Assembly (NCBI RefSeq): GCF_022397955.1
Contig: NZ_JAKEUQ010000016.1
Coordinates: 2,679 to 66,678, forward strand
Source of the DNA: Vibrio sp. Isolate32
GTDB lineage: Bacteria > Pseudomonadota > Gammaproteobacteria > Enterobacterales > Vibrionaceae
Length of the DNA: 64,000 nt
Direction: 5' to 3'
Position 1 is the stretch's first letter; the number at the start of each line of letters is the position of its first letter. Position numbers and translations under genes: made by a program. A model generated the notes under the pieces. That model searched no databases and was not told where the DNA came from. It saw nothing but the letters and a program-made list of their open reading frames with translations. This document shows positions 10,184 through 19,459 of this stretch, piece by piece.

Positions 10184-10427
10184 CCGCTCGATTTAACTCC
10201 TAACCAGTATACGTAAACAGACCAAACGACAGGCGTTGCAACTCCATATTATGGAAGAGTCAAAGTCCAGTAGCGCCTAACGTATCTCTTAGTTTTTGGG
10301 TTCACGGCCCTAAGCCAAAGCCGATAACAACAGCTTGAAGGTCCCGACGCGTTCACTAGTGATAACAAATAGCATCGAAATAGTTCACCCATCAACAAAT
10401 TAGCATGACGTTAACGAAAGGAGGACA
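10184..10427. other. Non-coding stretch, nothing recognised
   Basis: This stretch sits between the SDR remnant and the convergent ligase gene. No recognisable continuation of the SDR and no U-tract hairpin were seen in it. It probably represents degenerated sequence of the lost gene. Confidence 0.4.
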
Positions 10428-11129
10428 TTACGCATACTTGATGAAGGCTTGGCTCAGTTGCTGAAAGAGTGAGTCTACGTTGGGCATGGGCATCACATGT
10501 TCAGATAAAAGAGTGTGAACGTGTGGCTCTACAACGGTTGGATTGCCGCAAATTTGATTATAAAAGTTCACGGGCGCAACGATGTGTTCTAAGTCTGCAT
10601 CTAACAAGATACAGGCTTGTGAAAGTACGATTTGACCGCCCCCTCGTTTCAGCAAAACACGTTGAGCCGTCCCCACTATTTTTTGTTTATTGATGTTGAG
10701 ATTATAATCGCCATCGCAATAAGAACCTAGGGTTGCGTGCACACCGACATCAACGCCTAACTCTTTGAAAAATCGTGTTAAAATATCACATAAATACAAG
10801 TAGGCTTTTTGAATATTGTACGCTTCATCGCTCGGCCAATGATAAATGTGCGACAGGTTAATCACGCCCGGTAGCTGGGGAACTGGAGCGCCACCCGTTT
10901 TACGCGAAGAGAGTTGCCAACCTTGAGCCTCAAGCTGCTTTCTAGATTCCAACGTCACTGGCCACTTTTTACCTGCAGGCAAAACAAGTGTCGGCGTTTT
11001 GGCTTGCCACAACATTAAGGCTTGCCCAATCTCACCATTCTGTATTTGCTGCAGTAGCTCATCTTCTTTTTCAAACGCACGATCAACATCAATGTGCGGG
11101 TAACGCACGAGCTTATTCGTTAACTTCAA
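10428..11129 (-). CDS. Lipoate-protein ligase family protein (BPL/LplA/LipB domain)
   Basis: A 233-residue protein of the biotin/lipoate ligase fold. SSRKTGGAPVPQLPGVINLS corresponds to the RRxxGGGxVxHxxGxxNxS lipoate-binding motif, with the usual glycine run altered to GGAPVPQ. NLNINKQKIVGTAQRVLLKRG is the conserved lysine segment (xxxGKKIxGxAQ). It lacks the C-terminal accessory domain of LplA and resembles the short LplA-like proteins. It may load lipoate or octanoate, or a related acid, onto carrier domains. The start is a TTG at 11129 with GAGGAAA 8 bases upstream; no better ATG exists nearby. Confidence 0.8.
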   Translation of the reverse strand: MKLTNKLVRYPHIDVDRAFEKEDELLQQIQNGEIGQALMLWQAKTPTLVLPAGKKWPVTLESRKQLEAQGWQLSSRKTGGAPVPQLPGVINLSHIYHWPSDEAYNIQKAYLYLCDILTRFFKELGVDVGVHATLGSYCDGDYNLNINKQKIVGTAQRVLLKRGGGQIVLSQACILLDADLEHIVAPVNFYNQICGNPTVVEPHVHTLLSEHVMPMPNVDSLFQQLSQAFIKYA

Positions 11130-11358
11130 TGCACTTTTCCTCTACAGCTTGTTGGGTTCAGGTCAATCATTGGCACTAGATTAATAATATATCCCCCAAA
11201 TCCAATACAACATAGCGCCAGAGGTGCAATATTTTATTTTTCCTATCAATGAGGTATTGGCTTTGTTAAGAACCTCGCGCTTGGACTGCTTTAGTCACGC
11301 AAGGTTGTCTGATATGGTGTCGGCAGAACTTCAGCAATTGTTTTAGATAGTATTGAAT

Positions 11359-12258
11359 ATGAAAACACTCACCATACTTGATGGCGGCATGGGCCGAGAA
11401 CTCAAAGAGATTGGCGCGCCGTTCTCACAGCCTCTTTGGAGTGCTCAAGCTCTGATTGAAGCCCCGGATTTTGTTAGCCAAGCGCACCAAAACTTTATTG
11501 ATGCAGGCGCTGAAATCATAATTACCAACAGCTATGCGTGTGTGCCTTTTCATTTGGGTGAAGAGCTGTTCGCACAAAGAGGATTTGAGCTAGCAGCGCT
11601 GTCTGGCGAATTAGCTAGAGCAGTTGCTGACCAAGCGCCTCAAGTGGTCAAAGTGGCAGGCTCTATTCCACCACCGTTTGGCAGCTACCGACCTGACTTA
11701 TTCAAAGTCGAGCAAGCGGCATCTATCATTCAAACCCTCTACGATGCACAAGAACCAAATATCGATCTGTGGTTGGTAGAAACCCTATGCAGCGTACAAG
11801 AGTTTGAATCCATTCATGGGATACTTAAGCAATCAACGAAACCATGCTATTACGCCTTTAGCTTAGAAGATGCCAAAGACAACTCTGCATCTATTCGTTC
11901 TGGTGACAGCGTAAAAGAAGCCGTCAAGCTGGTTTGCCAGTCTAACGCGACAGGCATCATGTTTAACTGCTCGGTACCGGAAGTTATGGACCAAGCGATT
12001 ATCGATACCAAACAGGTAATGGATGAGTTAGGCCAAGATCTAGAAATCGGTGTCTATGCGAATAACTTTGCGCCGATCAGCTGTGAACATGAAGCGAATG
12101 ACATGCTTCAAGAAATGCGTGAGCTGGATGGCCAAGGTTACTTAGCTTACGCTAAACACTGGCACGCACTGGGCGCGAATATTATCGGTGGCTGTTGTGG
12201 CATCGGGCCAAAACACATTAAAGCCCTAGCCGATTGGAAGCTCTCCATACTGAGCTGA
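11359..12258 (+). CDS. Homocysteine S-methyltransferase family protein
   Basis: A 299-residue zinc-dependent methyltransferase of the MmuM/BHMT fold (TIM barrel). The three zinc cysteines are visible: the first in MFNCSVPEV and the pair in IIGGCCGIGPKHI near the C-terminus. The N-terminal motif ILDGGMGRELKEIGAP matches LDGGLATELE of the family. It would transfer a methyl group from S-methylmethionine (or a betaine or similar donor) to homocysteine to make methionine. The start is taken as ATG 11359 in preference to TTG 11353. It is followed by an oxidoreductase and regulator but is separated by 113 bases. Confidence 0.9.
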   Translation: MKTLTILDGGMGRELKEIGAPFSQPLWSAQALIEAPDFVSQAHQNFIDAGAEIIITNSYACVPFHLGEELFAQRGFELAALSGELARAVADQAPQVVKVAGSIPPPFGSYRPDLFKVEQAASIIQTLYDAQEPNIDLWLVETLCSVQEFESIHGILKQSTKPCYYAFSLEDAKDNSASIRSGDSVKEAVKLVCQSNATGIMFNCSVPEVMDQAIIDTKQVMDELGQDLEIGVYANNFAPISCEHEANDMLQEMRELDGQGYLAYAKHWHALGANIIGGCCGIGPKHIKALADWKLSILS

Positions 12259-12371
12259 TCCAGAGCTTCGATTAGAATAAAATAAATAGAGAACAAGTTG
12301 AGAAATCTGTTCTCTATTTGTTTGTGGCTTCTCTGAGTACACTGATACAAAACAACGATTTGGAGCAACTG

Positions 12372-13382
12372 ATGAGCGACACGCAACGTAAGATAAAATG
12401 GGGCATAGCAGGATTAGGTAACATCGCTAACCGCTTTGCGACTGCACTCACCGAGCACTGTCTGCATGGTGAATTGTATGCCGTTGCCGCAAGAGATCAC
12501 TCCCGCGCAGCCACGTTCGCCAACAAGTTTGGTTGCGACAAGGCTTATGGTTCTTATGAAGAGATGGCGAATGACCCAAGTGTTGAAGCGGTTTACATAG
12601 CTACGGTTCATCCATACCACCAGCCACTCGCCGAACTGTTTCTAAAGAATAAAAAACATGTATTGGTCGAGAAGCCGGCTTTTACCAACCTTAGTGATTG
12701 GCTTGAGATGAAAGCCCTCGCGAAACAGAATGGCGTGATGCTGTTAGAAGCGATGAAAACCGTAGTGTTTCCCGCGTATCGTGAGCTCCAATCATTCTTG
12801 GGCGATAACAACATTCAGATAGATTCAATCGAAGCCAGCTTTGGTAACCATCACGACTATGAGCCCGATTTGTTTATCTTCAATCCGGATTTGTCAGGCG
12901 GGGCAACGCTCGATGTTGGAGTGTATGGTCTATGGTTTTTCTATGATTTGTGCCGAACTCTGGGTGTGAACCCTTCAAAGCCTCAGGTCGAGATGACGAG
13001 TCTATATGAGGGTTCGAATGTTGATACCGATTCACGCTTCCGGTTCTCTGGAGAAATCAGCGCAACGATATCAGCTTCGACAGTACGCAATCTGCCACGA
13101 GCAGCGCGATTAACTGGTCCAGAGATCACCATCACGATTCAAGAGAAGTGGTGGAACCCAGTCCATATAACGGTGGAGTACAAACAAGAAACCTTCACCA
13201 TCGAGCACCCCGTTCAAGGTAATGGGTTCGAGTATCAAATCGAGCACTTCTCGCAACTTGTATTAGAGGGAAAACTTGAGTCTGATATCCTAAGCTCAAA
13301 GATAAGTGCACAGGTTCTTGAAACCATAGAAAAAGCGCTCACTGATGCAGGCTACCAACACTTAACTCAACCTAACATTTAG
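12372..13382 (+). CDS. Gfo/Idh/MocA-family oxidoreductase
   Basis: A 336-residue NAD(P)-dependent oxidoreductase. The N-terminal Rossmann motif is KWGIAGLGNIANRFATAL and the family signature HVLVEKPAF contains the EKP lysine that contacts substrate and nicotinamide. The C-terminal alpha/beta domain includes GGATLDVGVYGLWF. The family oxidises or dehydrates sugars and inositols; dimeric-dihydrodiol or xylose-dehydrogenase-like members are closest by motif. The start at ATG 12372 is preferred because TGGAGC lies just upstream; the frame is open further to a TTG at 12318. The SgrR-type regulator gene follows after 9 bases, so they likely form one transcript. Confidence 0.88.
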   Translation: MSDTQRKIKWGIAGLGNIANRFATALTEHCLHGELYAVAARDHSRAATFANKFGCDKAYGSYEEMANDPSVEAVYIATVHPYHQPLAELFLKNKKHVLVEKPAFTNLSDWLEMKALAKQNGVMLLEAMKTVVFPAYRELQSFLGDNNIQIDSIEASFGNHHDYEPDLFIFNPDLSGGATLDVGVYGLWFFYDLCRTLGVNPSKPQVEMTSLYEGSNVDTDSRFRFSGEISATISASTVRNLPRAARLTGPEITITIQEKWWNPVHITVEYKQETFTIEHPVQGNGFEYQIEHFSQLVLEGKLESDILSSKISAQVLETIEKALTDAGYQHLTQPNI

Positions 13383-13391
13383 GAATTCGAA

Positions 13392-14897
13392 TTGGGCAAC
13401 CTAAAGCGCAAGCTTGAACTGTACGAAAAGATATTTCAGGCTTTTGGGCCTGGAGTATCACGCTGCCAAGTCAGTCAAATCGCAACGCTTCTACATGTGA
13501 GTGAGCGTCACGTTCAAACTCTACTCAAAACAATGACAGCGCAAGGCTGGATTGAGTGGCAAGCCAGTTCAGGACGCAATAAAAAGGCACAACTCACGTG
13601 TCTGATTGAGCCGATGGAAGCGTGCTACCAATACGCACAAAGCCAAGCAGATTCCGGCAACATCGAGCAGGTCTTCAACACCTTGAGCTTTAATGGACGC
13701 AATGCTGGTACAGAGCTGCAAGCCTTTCTAAATAGCGCTAATCAATCGGCGCAGAGCGTCGCGTACATTCCCTTCCACCGTGAGCTCGAAGTACTTCATC
13801 CTCAGCGTGTACTGAGACGTACCGAGCGTTTCTTAGTGACCCAGATTTGCCAGCGTCTCACCTCGGTACAACGAGGCAAGCTATGTGGCGACTTGGCTTA
13901 TCATTGGCAACCTAATGAAGATGCAACGATCTGGCGTTTCCAAATTCGCAATGGTGTGCAATTCCACAACGGCCGAACACTGGAAGCTAAAGACATAGCA
14001 CACTGTCTGACTTTGCTCTCTTCAAGCAAGTTATGGCATCGCTGCTATCAGCATATTACTGAAGTCTCTGCGTCTTCAGGCAACATCATCACAATAAAAC
14101 TCAGCAAGACGGGTTGGCATCTGCCTCGCTTGCTTGCCAGAGCCGAAGCATCGATTTTTGAGCCTAATTCTGTCGATAGGTTGGTCGGTTCCGGTCCATT
14201 CTCATTGGCGATCTTCTCAAACAAGATGCTAAGACTTAACCGCAATGATGGGTATTCAAATCAGGTTCCGATCCTAAATCGAGTCGAATTATGGGTTTAC
14301 CCAGAGTGGGCAGAGAGTAAAGCGTGTGCTCGAAATCAGGTGTGCGTAAAAATGCCTGAAAAGACACTCAAAGTTGGCGAATACAGCTGTGCACATTCGC
14401 GAGCTCACGGCTCTACTTTTTTCAAAATTAAAAATCCAGAGTTGTCTTCTCCCAACCGAACATTCACCGTTGAAGACACCTCGGAATGCCAAGCTTTTTT
14501 CATGCAATCTTCAGAGCCTGGAGAGACTAAACTCACCGTCGAGTATGGGGATTTTTCAACAATAAGAGACGCTGCTTTATGCAGCATTATCGATGAAAAC
14601 CACTCATTCTCTTCTTGGTTAGGCTTCTTCACCCGTTTCCCTTTCGAAGATTTGTCGCTACCCGTTGAGATGCTCGCAACCATCGAACAGGCTTTAACCT
14701 CAATTCAATGCGAACCAGACTTTGAACAAGCCGCCAAAATGCTCTTGAAACTCAAATGCTGGCTATACAAGACTGAAGTTGTGGTCGAGCTTAAGCAAGA
14801 GGCATTCAATCTAGAAGTATCTGAAAAAATACGCGGAGCACGAGTAAATGGATTCGGTTGGTGTGACCTCGATAAGTTGTGGGTTAGCCATTTGTAA
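13392..14897 (+). CDS. SgrR-family transcriptional regulator (HTH plus solute-binding-like domain)
   Basis: A 501-residue protein with the SgrR layout. An N-terminal winged helix (residues 5-75, QIATLLHVSERHVQTLLKTM) is followed by a peptide-binding-protein-like domain starting LHPQRVLRRTERFLVTQICQ and containing FQIRNGVQFHNGRTLEAKDI. In E. coli SgrR senses sugar-phosphate stress and activates the sgrS small RNA and the setA exporter. Here it is 9 bases downstream of a Gfo/Idh/MocA gene, with an MFS exporter 290 bases on, convergent. The start is a TTG behind AGGAATTCG. The ligand is probably a sugar or peptide derivative (inference). Confidence 0.85.
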   Translation: MGNLKRKLELYEKIFQAFGPGVSRCQVSQIATLLHVSERHVQTLLKTMTAQGWIEWQASSGRNKKAQLTCLIEPMEACYQYAQSQADSGNIEQVFNTLSFNGRNAGTELQAFLNSANQSAQSVAYIPFHRELEVLHPQRVLRRTERFLVTQICQRLTSVQRGKLCGDLAYHWQPNEDATIWRFQIRNGVQFHNGRTLEAKDIAHCLTLLSSSKLWHRCYQHITEVSASSGNIITIKLSKTGWHLPRLLARAEASIFEPNSVDRLVGSGPFSLAIFSNKMLRLNRNDGYSNQVPILNRVELWVYPEWAESKACARNQVCVKMPEKTLKVGEYSCAHSRAHGSTFFKIKNPELSSPNRTFTVEDTSECQAFFMQSSEPGETKLTVEYGDFSTIRDAALCSIIDENHSFSSWLGFFTRFPFEDLSLPVEMLATIEQALTSIQCEPDFEQAAKMLLKLKCWLYKTEVVVELKQEAFNLEVSEKIRGARVNGFGWCDLDKLWVSHL

Positions 14898-15186
14898 GCG
14901 TATTTCGTAGCTGAACTGTATTGCACAACCTAGCCCAACCAAGCTGCAACCAGTCATTATGTTCAGTCACAGCGCAGGTCGCATAGGCTAAGGGATTAGC
15001 TCACTAGCGCCAATTCAGACTCTTTATAAATCCGATTAGCCACCTTGTATGCCGCTGGTGAAATTAGTGCCTCTTTACATCTTAGCTTAAATTGCTCTAC
15101 TTCAATCTTTTGCTACCAACAAATAGTACATACAATTCATTTAGTTAAAATAAAAAGATGGGCCAAGTGGTGTGCATTCATATCTG
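14898..15186. other. Convergent intergenic region, nothing recognised
   Basis: 289 bases between the 3' ends of the SgrR-type and MFS genes. No clear terminator, small gene or repeat was found on either strand. Confidence 0.4.
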
Positions 15187-16311
15187 CTAGAGGCGACTGC
15201 GTATCGCTACCAACACAGACAGCGCCCCATAAAGTACTAACACCACACCTAAATCTTGAATCATTCCTGCTAAACCAAGGCCGGAACCAATCAGGGTGTA
15301 ATACACCAAACCAAACAGTGCACCTGCACTTCCGGCTTGAGATTGGTAACGTACCAAGGCTCGGCTCAGTACATTAGGAATCGCGATTCCAAACGCCATC
15401 ACCACCAGCATCATCGGTAATAAGAACCAGATCGTGTCCTGTGAAAAGTACACACCAACCGCACCTAGTGTTTGAAGAGCAGCGGCTATGCCGATCAAAG
15501 ATCGAGAAGAAAATTTTCTCTTCAACAGTGCCTTGTTCACTAAACTGCCGAGCGAAGTTCCGAAGCCAAGTACGACACCACTATAACCAAACTGCTCTAC
15601 ACTGAAGCCAAGATGTAAGAATGTAAATGAACCCAGTTGGTAATACGAAAATAGCGCAATATTGAACGAAGCAACGAGCAACGCAGACATCCATATATCG
15701 CTATCTTTTACCATACGCATTCCAAGCGATTTTAACTGCAACGGCTGTTTAGTTTGTTGCGTTTCAGGCAGAGACCATAGGCTGTGTATTAGCAACACTA
15801 ATACCATAATAAACAAGGCAATAAACACATATTGATGCCCGCCCGCTTGGCTTAATTGACCGCCTAGAAGTAACCCGATGATTGGGCTAATCGACAGCCC
15901 CATGCCCATATAACCAAACACCTTGGCCAATTCAGTGCCACTAAAGGCATCTCGCAACATGGTTTGTGTAACAACCGAGCCAACCGCAAGTCCGCAAGCG
16001 CCCATTGCTCTTGCTATCATCAACCACGTAAAGCTATCGGTTTGCATAGCAATGAGTGCAGAACAGGCGAATAACCCCATACCCAATAACATGGTAGGAC
16101 GACGTCCCCATTTATCCGCCAACACGCCCCATACCACCACACCCAGCGCAAATGCAGAGAAGTAAATCGATAGAGTTTGAGCGGCTTGTGTGTAACTGAC
16201 ATCAAAGGATTTCGATATTGAATCCAGAGTTGGGCTATAAATGGTTTCTGCGATTTGAGGGAACATCAACAGCAGCACCATTTGCCATAAAGAAGGTTTT
16301 GTTTTCATCAT
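15187..16311 (-). CDS. MFS multidrug transporter, Bcr/CflA type
   Basis: A 374-residue, twelve-helix proton-driven exporter. It shows the Bcr/CflA start (MVLLLMFPQIAETIYSPTLD), the MFS loop motif ADKWGRRPTML between helices 2 and 3, and the antiporter motif region AMGACGLAVGSVVTQTMLRD in helices 4-5. The open frame reaches back to 16428, but MMKTKPSLWQ at 16311 is the natural start. The longer form would overlap the divergent AraC gene. The 94-base gap to that gene should hold both promoters, and the AraC protein is the likely regulator. Confidence 0.9.
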   Translation of the reverse strand: MMKTKPSLWQMVLLLMFPQIAETIYSPTLDSISKSFDVSYTQAAQTLSIYFSAFALGVVVWGVLADKWGRRPTMLLGMGLFACSALIAMQTDSFTWLMIARAMGACGLAVGSVVTQTMLRDAFSGTELAKVFGYMGMGLSISPIIGLLLGGQLSQAGGHQYVFIALFIMVLVLLIHSLWSLPETQQTKQPLQLKSLGMRMVKDSDIWMSALLVASFNIALFSYYQLGSFTFLHLGFSVEQFGYSGVVLGFGTSLGSLVNKALLKRKFSSRSLIGIAAALQTLGAVGVYFSQDTIWFLLPMMLVVMAFGIAIPNVLSRALVRYQSQAGSAGALFGLVYYTLIGSGLGLAGMIQDLGVVLVLYGALSVLVAIRSRL

Positions 16312-16405
16312 TTTTCCAAGACCAGTGAACTTGACGGGAAGTCTAGGGGAAACTAACCTTGGCTCGTTAACAACATTAAAACAAAAAACAACAAGATTGG
16401 GACAA

Positions 16406-17179
16406 ATGGCATTAATTAGCGAGACCATCGAGTTTGATGCAGACAGCTTGCCTGCGCCTGCAATTGGAATTGCCGCAGAGCTAGGTCAGCATGACTCAGG
16501 AATACATCACCATGTAAAAGGACAGCTGCTGTATGCTCCGCAAGGCTGCATCACTTTGACCTTAGAAGACGCTCTTTGCATTTTACCGCCGACCAAAGCG
16601 GTATGGATCCCGCCTTATACCAAACATAGAGCGCAGATGACTAACGTCGTGGCCTATCGTTCGCTCTACTTCGACAGTCGTATTTACACATGCCCTGAAG
16701 ACATAGAAATCATCGAAGTAAATGAGCTACTAAAGGCGCTAATCAACAAAATGTCGTTTTGGGAATGGGACATTGCATCGGAGCAAACCACCAATACTGC
16801 CAACCTATTTTGGGAGGAATTCTACTGCGCTAATAAGCATTCATTCATCTTGCCACTTCCTACAGATCGCCGATTCAAACGCTTTTGTGAACAAGTGAGA
16901 AGCGATTCATTCTTAGCCCCTGGGTTATCGACATTAGCGGATTCAGTTGGGGCAAGCACTAAAACCATCACTCGACTGTTCAAGGCAGAAACCGGCATGA
17001 CTTATCAAGATTGGCGGCAACAATGGCGGTTATTTAAAGCCATCGAACTGCTCTCAGAAAATCGACAGGTCGGCGATGTCGCAGAGCTATTGGAGTTCTC
17101 ATCCAATAGTGCGTTTATTACCTTTTTCAAGCAACAAACTGGACAAACGCCCCTCGCTTTCACCAAGTTGAGAGCGTGA
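16406..17179 (+). CDS. AraC-family transcriptional regulator
   Basis: A 257-residue regulator with an N-terminal cupin sensor (HHHVKGQLLYAPQGCITLTL, AVWIPPYTKHRA) and two C-terminal helix-turn-helix motifs (STLADSVGASTKTITRLFKA; VAELLEFSSNSAFITFFKQQ). The start chosen is ATG 16406, behind AGATTGGGACAA; the frame is open to 16325 but that would run into the neighbouring promoter. It is divergent from the Bcr/CflA exporter, a common pairing in which the AraC protein controls the exporter. The histidines of the cupin suggest a small-molecule sensor. The effector is unknown. Confidence 0.9.
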   Translation: MALISETIEFDADSLPAPAIGIAAELGQHDSGIHHHVKGQLLYAPQGCITLTLEDALCILPPTKAVWIPPYTKHRAQMTNVVAYRSLYFDSRIYTCPEDIEIIEVNELLKALINKMSFWEWDIASEQTTNTANLFWEEFYCANKHSFILPLPTDRRFKRFCEQVRSDSFLAPGLSTLADSVGASTKTITRLFKAETGMTYQDWRQQWRLFKAIELLSENRQVGDVAELLEFSSNSAFITFFKQQTGQTPLAFTKLRA

Positions 17180-17224
17180 CGGATGCGTTTCCATGAGTTC
17201 AGTTCAACGTCTCTTACATACAAA

Positions 17225-17250
17225 AAAACCAGAACATGAGTTCTGGTTTT
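17225..17250. terminator. Bidirectional terminator
   Basis: AAAACCAGAAC, loop ATGA, then GTTCTGGTTTT (the arms share the core CCAGAAC/GTTCTGG). It separates the AraC gene from the convergent glutathione-synthetase-like gene and has T or A runs on both sides. Confidence 0.85.
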
Positions 17251-17267
17251 TATTGAGAACTAATAAA

Positions 17268-18278
17268 CTAATCAATCAACACCAATGAATCGAGAATCCC
17301 TTTGCCGCTGTGGATCCCGCCTTCATTTTCACTGGCCGGTTTACTGCGAATCAAGTAACCCGCATAACCATCAAGCTGAGTGACCGGCTTACCTTGGTAA
17401 TAGGCGGTGAATAGGCCGACCTCGCTGACTAGATCTGTTACAAGTGTTTGCTGGGTGTCACGCACTGCAATAGTCGGTACGTCACGCTCATGCGGGTCCA
17501 AACGCTGCATCAATGCCCATGCGTCGTACTCTTCAGGCTTAAGTTGACTCAGTTGCTGGCTATTATCGTCACCAAATACACAGTGACCACCGCCCTCGCC
17601 TTGATTTTTCAACACCCATTCTTGCTTATTCGCTTGCGTGTTAAACCACTCTATCGATTCACTGGTAATTGGCTTCATGTCGGCCAAAACACTCTTCACC
17701 AATTCGGCTTCTTCTCGCGTTAAACCCCAACGGGCGTATTCTGATGCAGCCATCATAGTCAGCAACATTTGCATGGTTTTACTGGTCGCTAATTGCTGGC
17801 TGATGGCCGCGTTCATTACGACATGGTGCTGTTCCATAAACAAGCGAGTTTGACTCAACGTGTGGCAACAAACGGCCTCATTCAACTCAGGCGCCCAATA
17901 ATCTGAGTATTGATAACCAGCACGTAGATACACCACATCGACTGCGCCAACATCTTGCAGTAACAAGCGTTGGTTATCCCCCGTTGAAAGCTGGCAACTC
18001 AACTGCTCAAAGGTACGACGCACCGTACGAATACCTTGCTTTTGCAGTTCAATTTCAAGCAAGTGCTGGTCATAGACGTTATCTTCGTTCTTCTGCACTA
18101 CCATCAAAAATGTAGGTTTAGCTGAATCATCAAAGTGATCGCTTACCTTTCTTGCCGAGGTAGCAATACCGAAAGCCAATTGTTCAAGCCCTCGGTTTTC
18201 TGCCGGGATTGCTGATGAATCTTCCAACCAATTTTTATAAGTATGTTGTGGAATCAATGACGCTGACATTGGATTCAT
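17268..18278 (-). CDS. Eukaryotic-type glutathione-synthetase-like ATP-grasp protein
   Basis: A 336-residue protein whose motifs follow the eukaryotic glutathione synthetase family and not bacterial GshB: VVYLRAGYQYSDYW, the ATP-grasp stretch WVLKNQGEGGGHCVFG, the glycine-rich C-terminal loop ENEGGIHSGKGILDS, and GYLIRSKP for the substrate-binding arginine region. Eukaryotic enzymes have about 470 residues, so this is a compact form that appears to lack part of the N-terminal region. Bacterial GshB is a different ATP-grasp fold and is presumably encoded elsewhere. It may ligate glycine or another amine to a gamma-glutamyl peptide; the real substrates are not known. Start ATG 18278 behind GAGAGAGC. 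Confidence 0.75.
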   Translation of the reverse strand: MNPMSASLIPQHTYKNWLEDSSAIPAENRGLEQLAFGIATSARKVSDHFDDSAKPTFLMVVQKNEDNVYDQHLLEIELQKQGIRTVRRTFEQLSCQLSTGDNQRLLLQDVGAVDVVYLRAGYQYSDYWAPELNEAVCCHTLSQTRLFMEQHHVVMNAAISQQLATSKTMQMLLTMMAASEYARWGLTREEAELVKSVLADMKPITSESIEWFNTQANKQEWVLKNQGEGGGHCVFGDDNSQQLSQLKPEEYDAWALMQRLDPHERDVPTIAVRDTQQTLVTDLVSEVGLFTAYYQGKPVTQLDGYAGYLIRSKPASENEGGIHSGKGILDSLVLID

Positions 18279-18391
18279 TTTGCTCTCTCACTATTATCGG
18301 GAATTACGCCCCCAATTAAGACGATACTCAGTCTGAAAAGACGAACGAAAAGCGAAAATATTTTACGAATTATAATGCGTTCAAACACCAT

Positions 18392-19339
18392 CTACTCTTG
18401 AGTGTCTTGCGTCTTATTAACGATCAGTTCTCGCAGCCAACGATGACTAGGCTCAGAATCAAAATAACGGTGCCACAACAAGAATAACCCGCCTGGTACC
18501 AAATCGATGGGAACGGGCTTCATCACTAATTCACCACTATCGATATAATCACGTACCGAGTTGTATGGATAGCACATCAACAGGTCGCTCTGCTTACACA
18601 GTTTAATGGCACTAGTGATATCCGACACGTTAGCGGCCTTGTTTATCTCTAATTGCTTAGCGTTAAGCACTTCCATCAATAACCAGTCGCCCGCTCCGCC
18701 CGTCACCAATTGTATGTGTCGATACCTAAGAAAGGTGTCGAGGTCCCACTCTTCTTGCAAAGCAGGGTGATCGTTACGCATCAAACAAACGGAATAATCC
18801 AAGCACAGCTCAACGTAATCCAATTCATCAGGAATACATTGCACATGAGTTGAAGCACGTTCATCTAATTCAAAAATGCCGATACCAAAATCGACTTCGC
18901 GCTTGAGTAAACGTTTGAAACTATCACTACTCCACGTTGAGCTGTTGATGGTGATATGGGGTGCATCGGCAAGCGCTGTTGGCATAAATTGCGGATAAAC
19001 CGCTGTGTAGGCGGTCTCAACAAGGTCTATAGTGAAAGTACGCTCACTCTCCTTAGGGTCAAACACCTCAGGGACAGTTAGCTTTTCGATCTGCAGCAAG
19101 ATTTGGTGGATCTTAGGTGCTAATGCGAGTGCTTTAGGGGTTGGGAATAGCCCTTTGGATTCGCGCTCAAACAGCGGGTCATCAAACAAAGCTCGGAGCT
19201 TGGTAAGTTGTTTACTTACCGCAGACTGGCTCAAAAAGAGTCGCTCTGCCGTTTTACTTACACTGCGCTCTTCAATCAGAACGTGTAAGCAAAGCAGCAA
19301 GTTCATATCGCATTTAAGTAAGCTTTTAACATCTACCAT
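18392..19339 (-). CDS. LysR-family transcriptional regulator
   Basis: A 315-residue LysR protein with the helix-turn-helix VLIEERSVSKTAERLFLSQSA at residues 20-40 and an effector domain (FTIDLVETAYTAVYPQFMPT; VDFGIGIFEL). It is closest in style to the NodD/LeuO-like branch, with a short linker and ERESKGLFPTPKALAL after the HTH. It is divergent from adenosine deaminase with 120 bases between the starts. That it controls add is inference from the arrangement. Start ATG 19339. Confidence 0.9.
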   Translation of the reverse strand: MVDVKSLLKCDMNLLLCLHVLIEERSVSKTAERLFLSQSAVSKQLTKLRALFDDPLFERESKGLFPTPKALALAPKIHQILLQIEKLTVPEVFDPKESERTFTIDLVETAYTAVYPQFMPTALADAPHITINSSTWSSDSFKRLLKREVDFGIGIFELDERASTHVQCIPDELDYVELCLDYSVCLMRNDHPALQEEWDLDTFLRYRHIQLVTGGAGDWLLMEVLNAKQLEINKAANVSDITSAIKLCKQSDLLMCYPYNSVRDYIDSGELVMKPVPIDLVPGGLFLLWHRYFDSEPSHRWLRELIVNKTQDTQE

Positions 19340-19459
19340 GATATTCCCTAAATTCAGGTTAATGATGATTAATTGTCACTTTAAATCATATCATTGTCTT
19401 GGTAAATTTAGCGCATGTGAGTTAACACACTCAAAGAATAATAGAATTAAGGAATACTC

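Noticed and set aside
10184..10427. Possible integron attC site after the SDR remnant
   Set aside because: GCCTAAC is present but no paired GTTRRRY arm with the expected fold was found, and there is no cassette array or integrase.
11130..11358. SAM or cobalamin riboswitch before the homocysteine methyltransferase gene
   Set aside because: No conserved core or terminator-antiterminator pair could be seen by eye.
15187..16428. Longer start for the Bcr/CflA exporter overlapping the AraC gene
   Set aside because: The first 39 residues are polar and unlike the family, and MMKTKPSLWQ at 16311 is a natural beginning.
17268..18278. Ordinary bacterial glutathione synthetase (GshB)
   Set aside because: The motifs follow the eukaryotic family, and the typical GshB pattern is absent.
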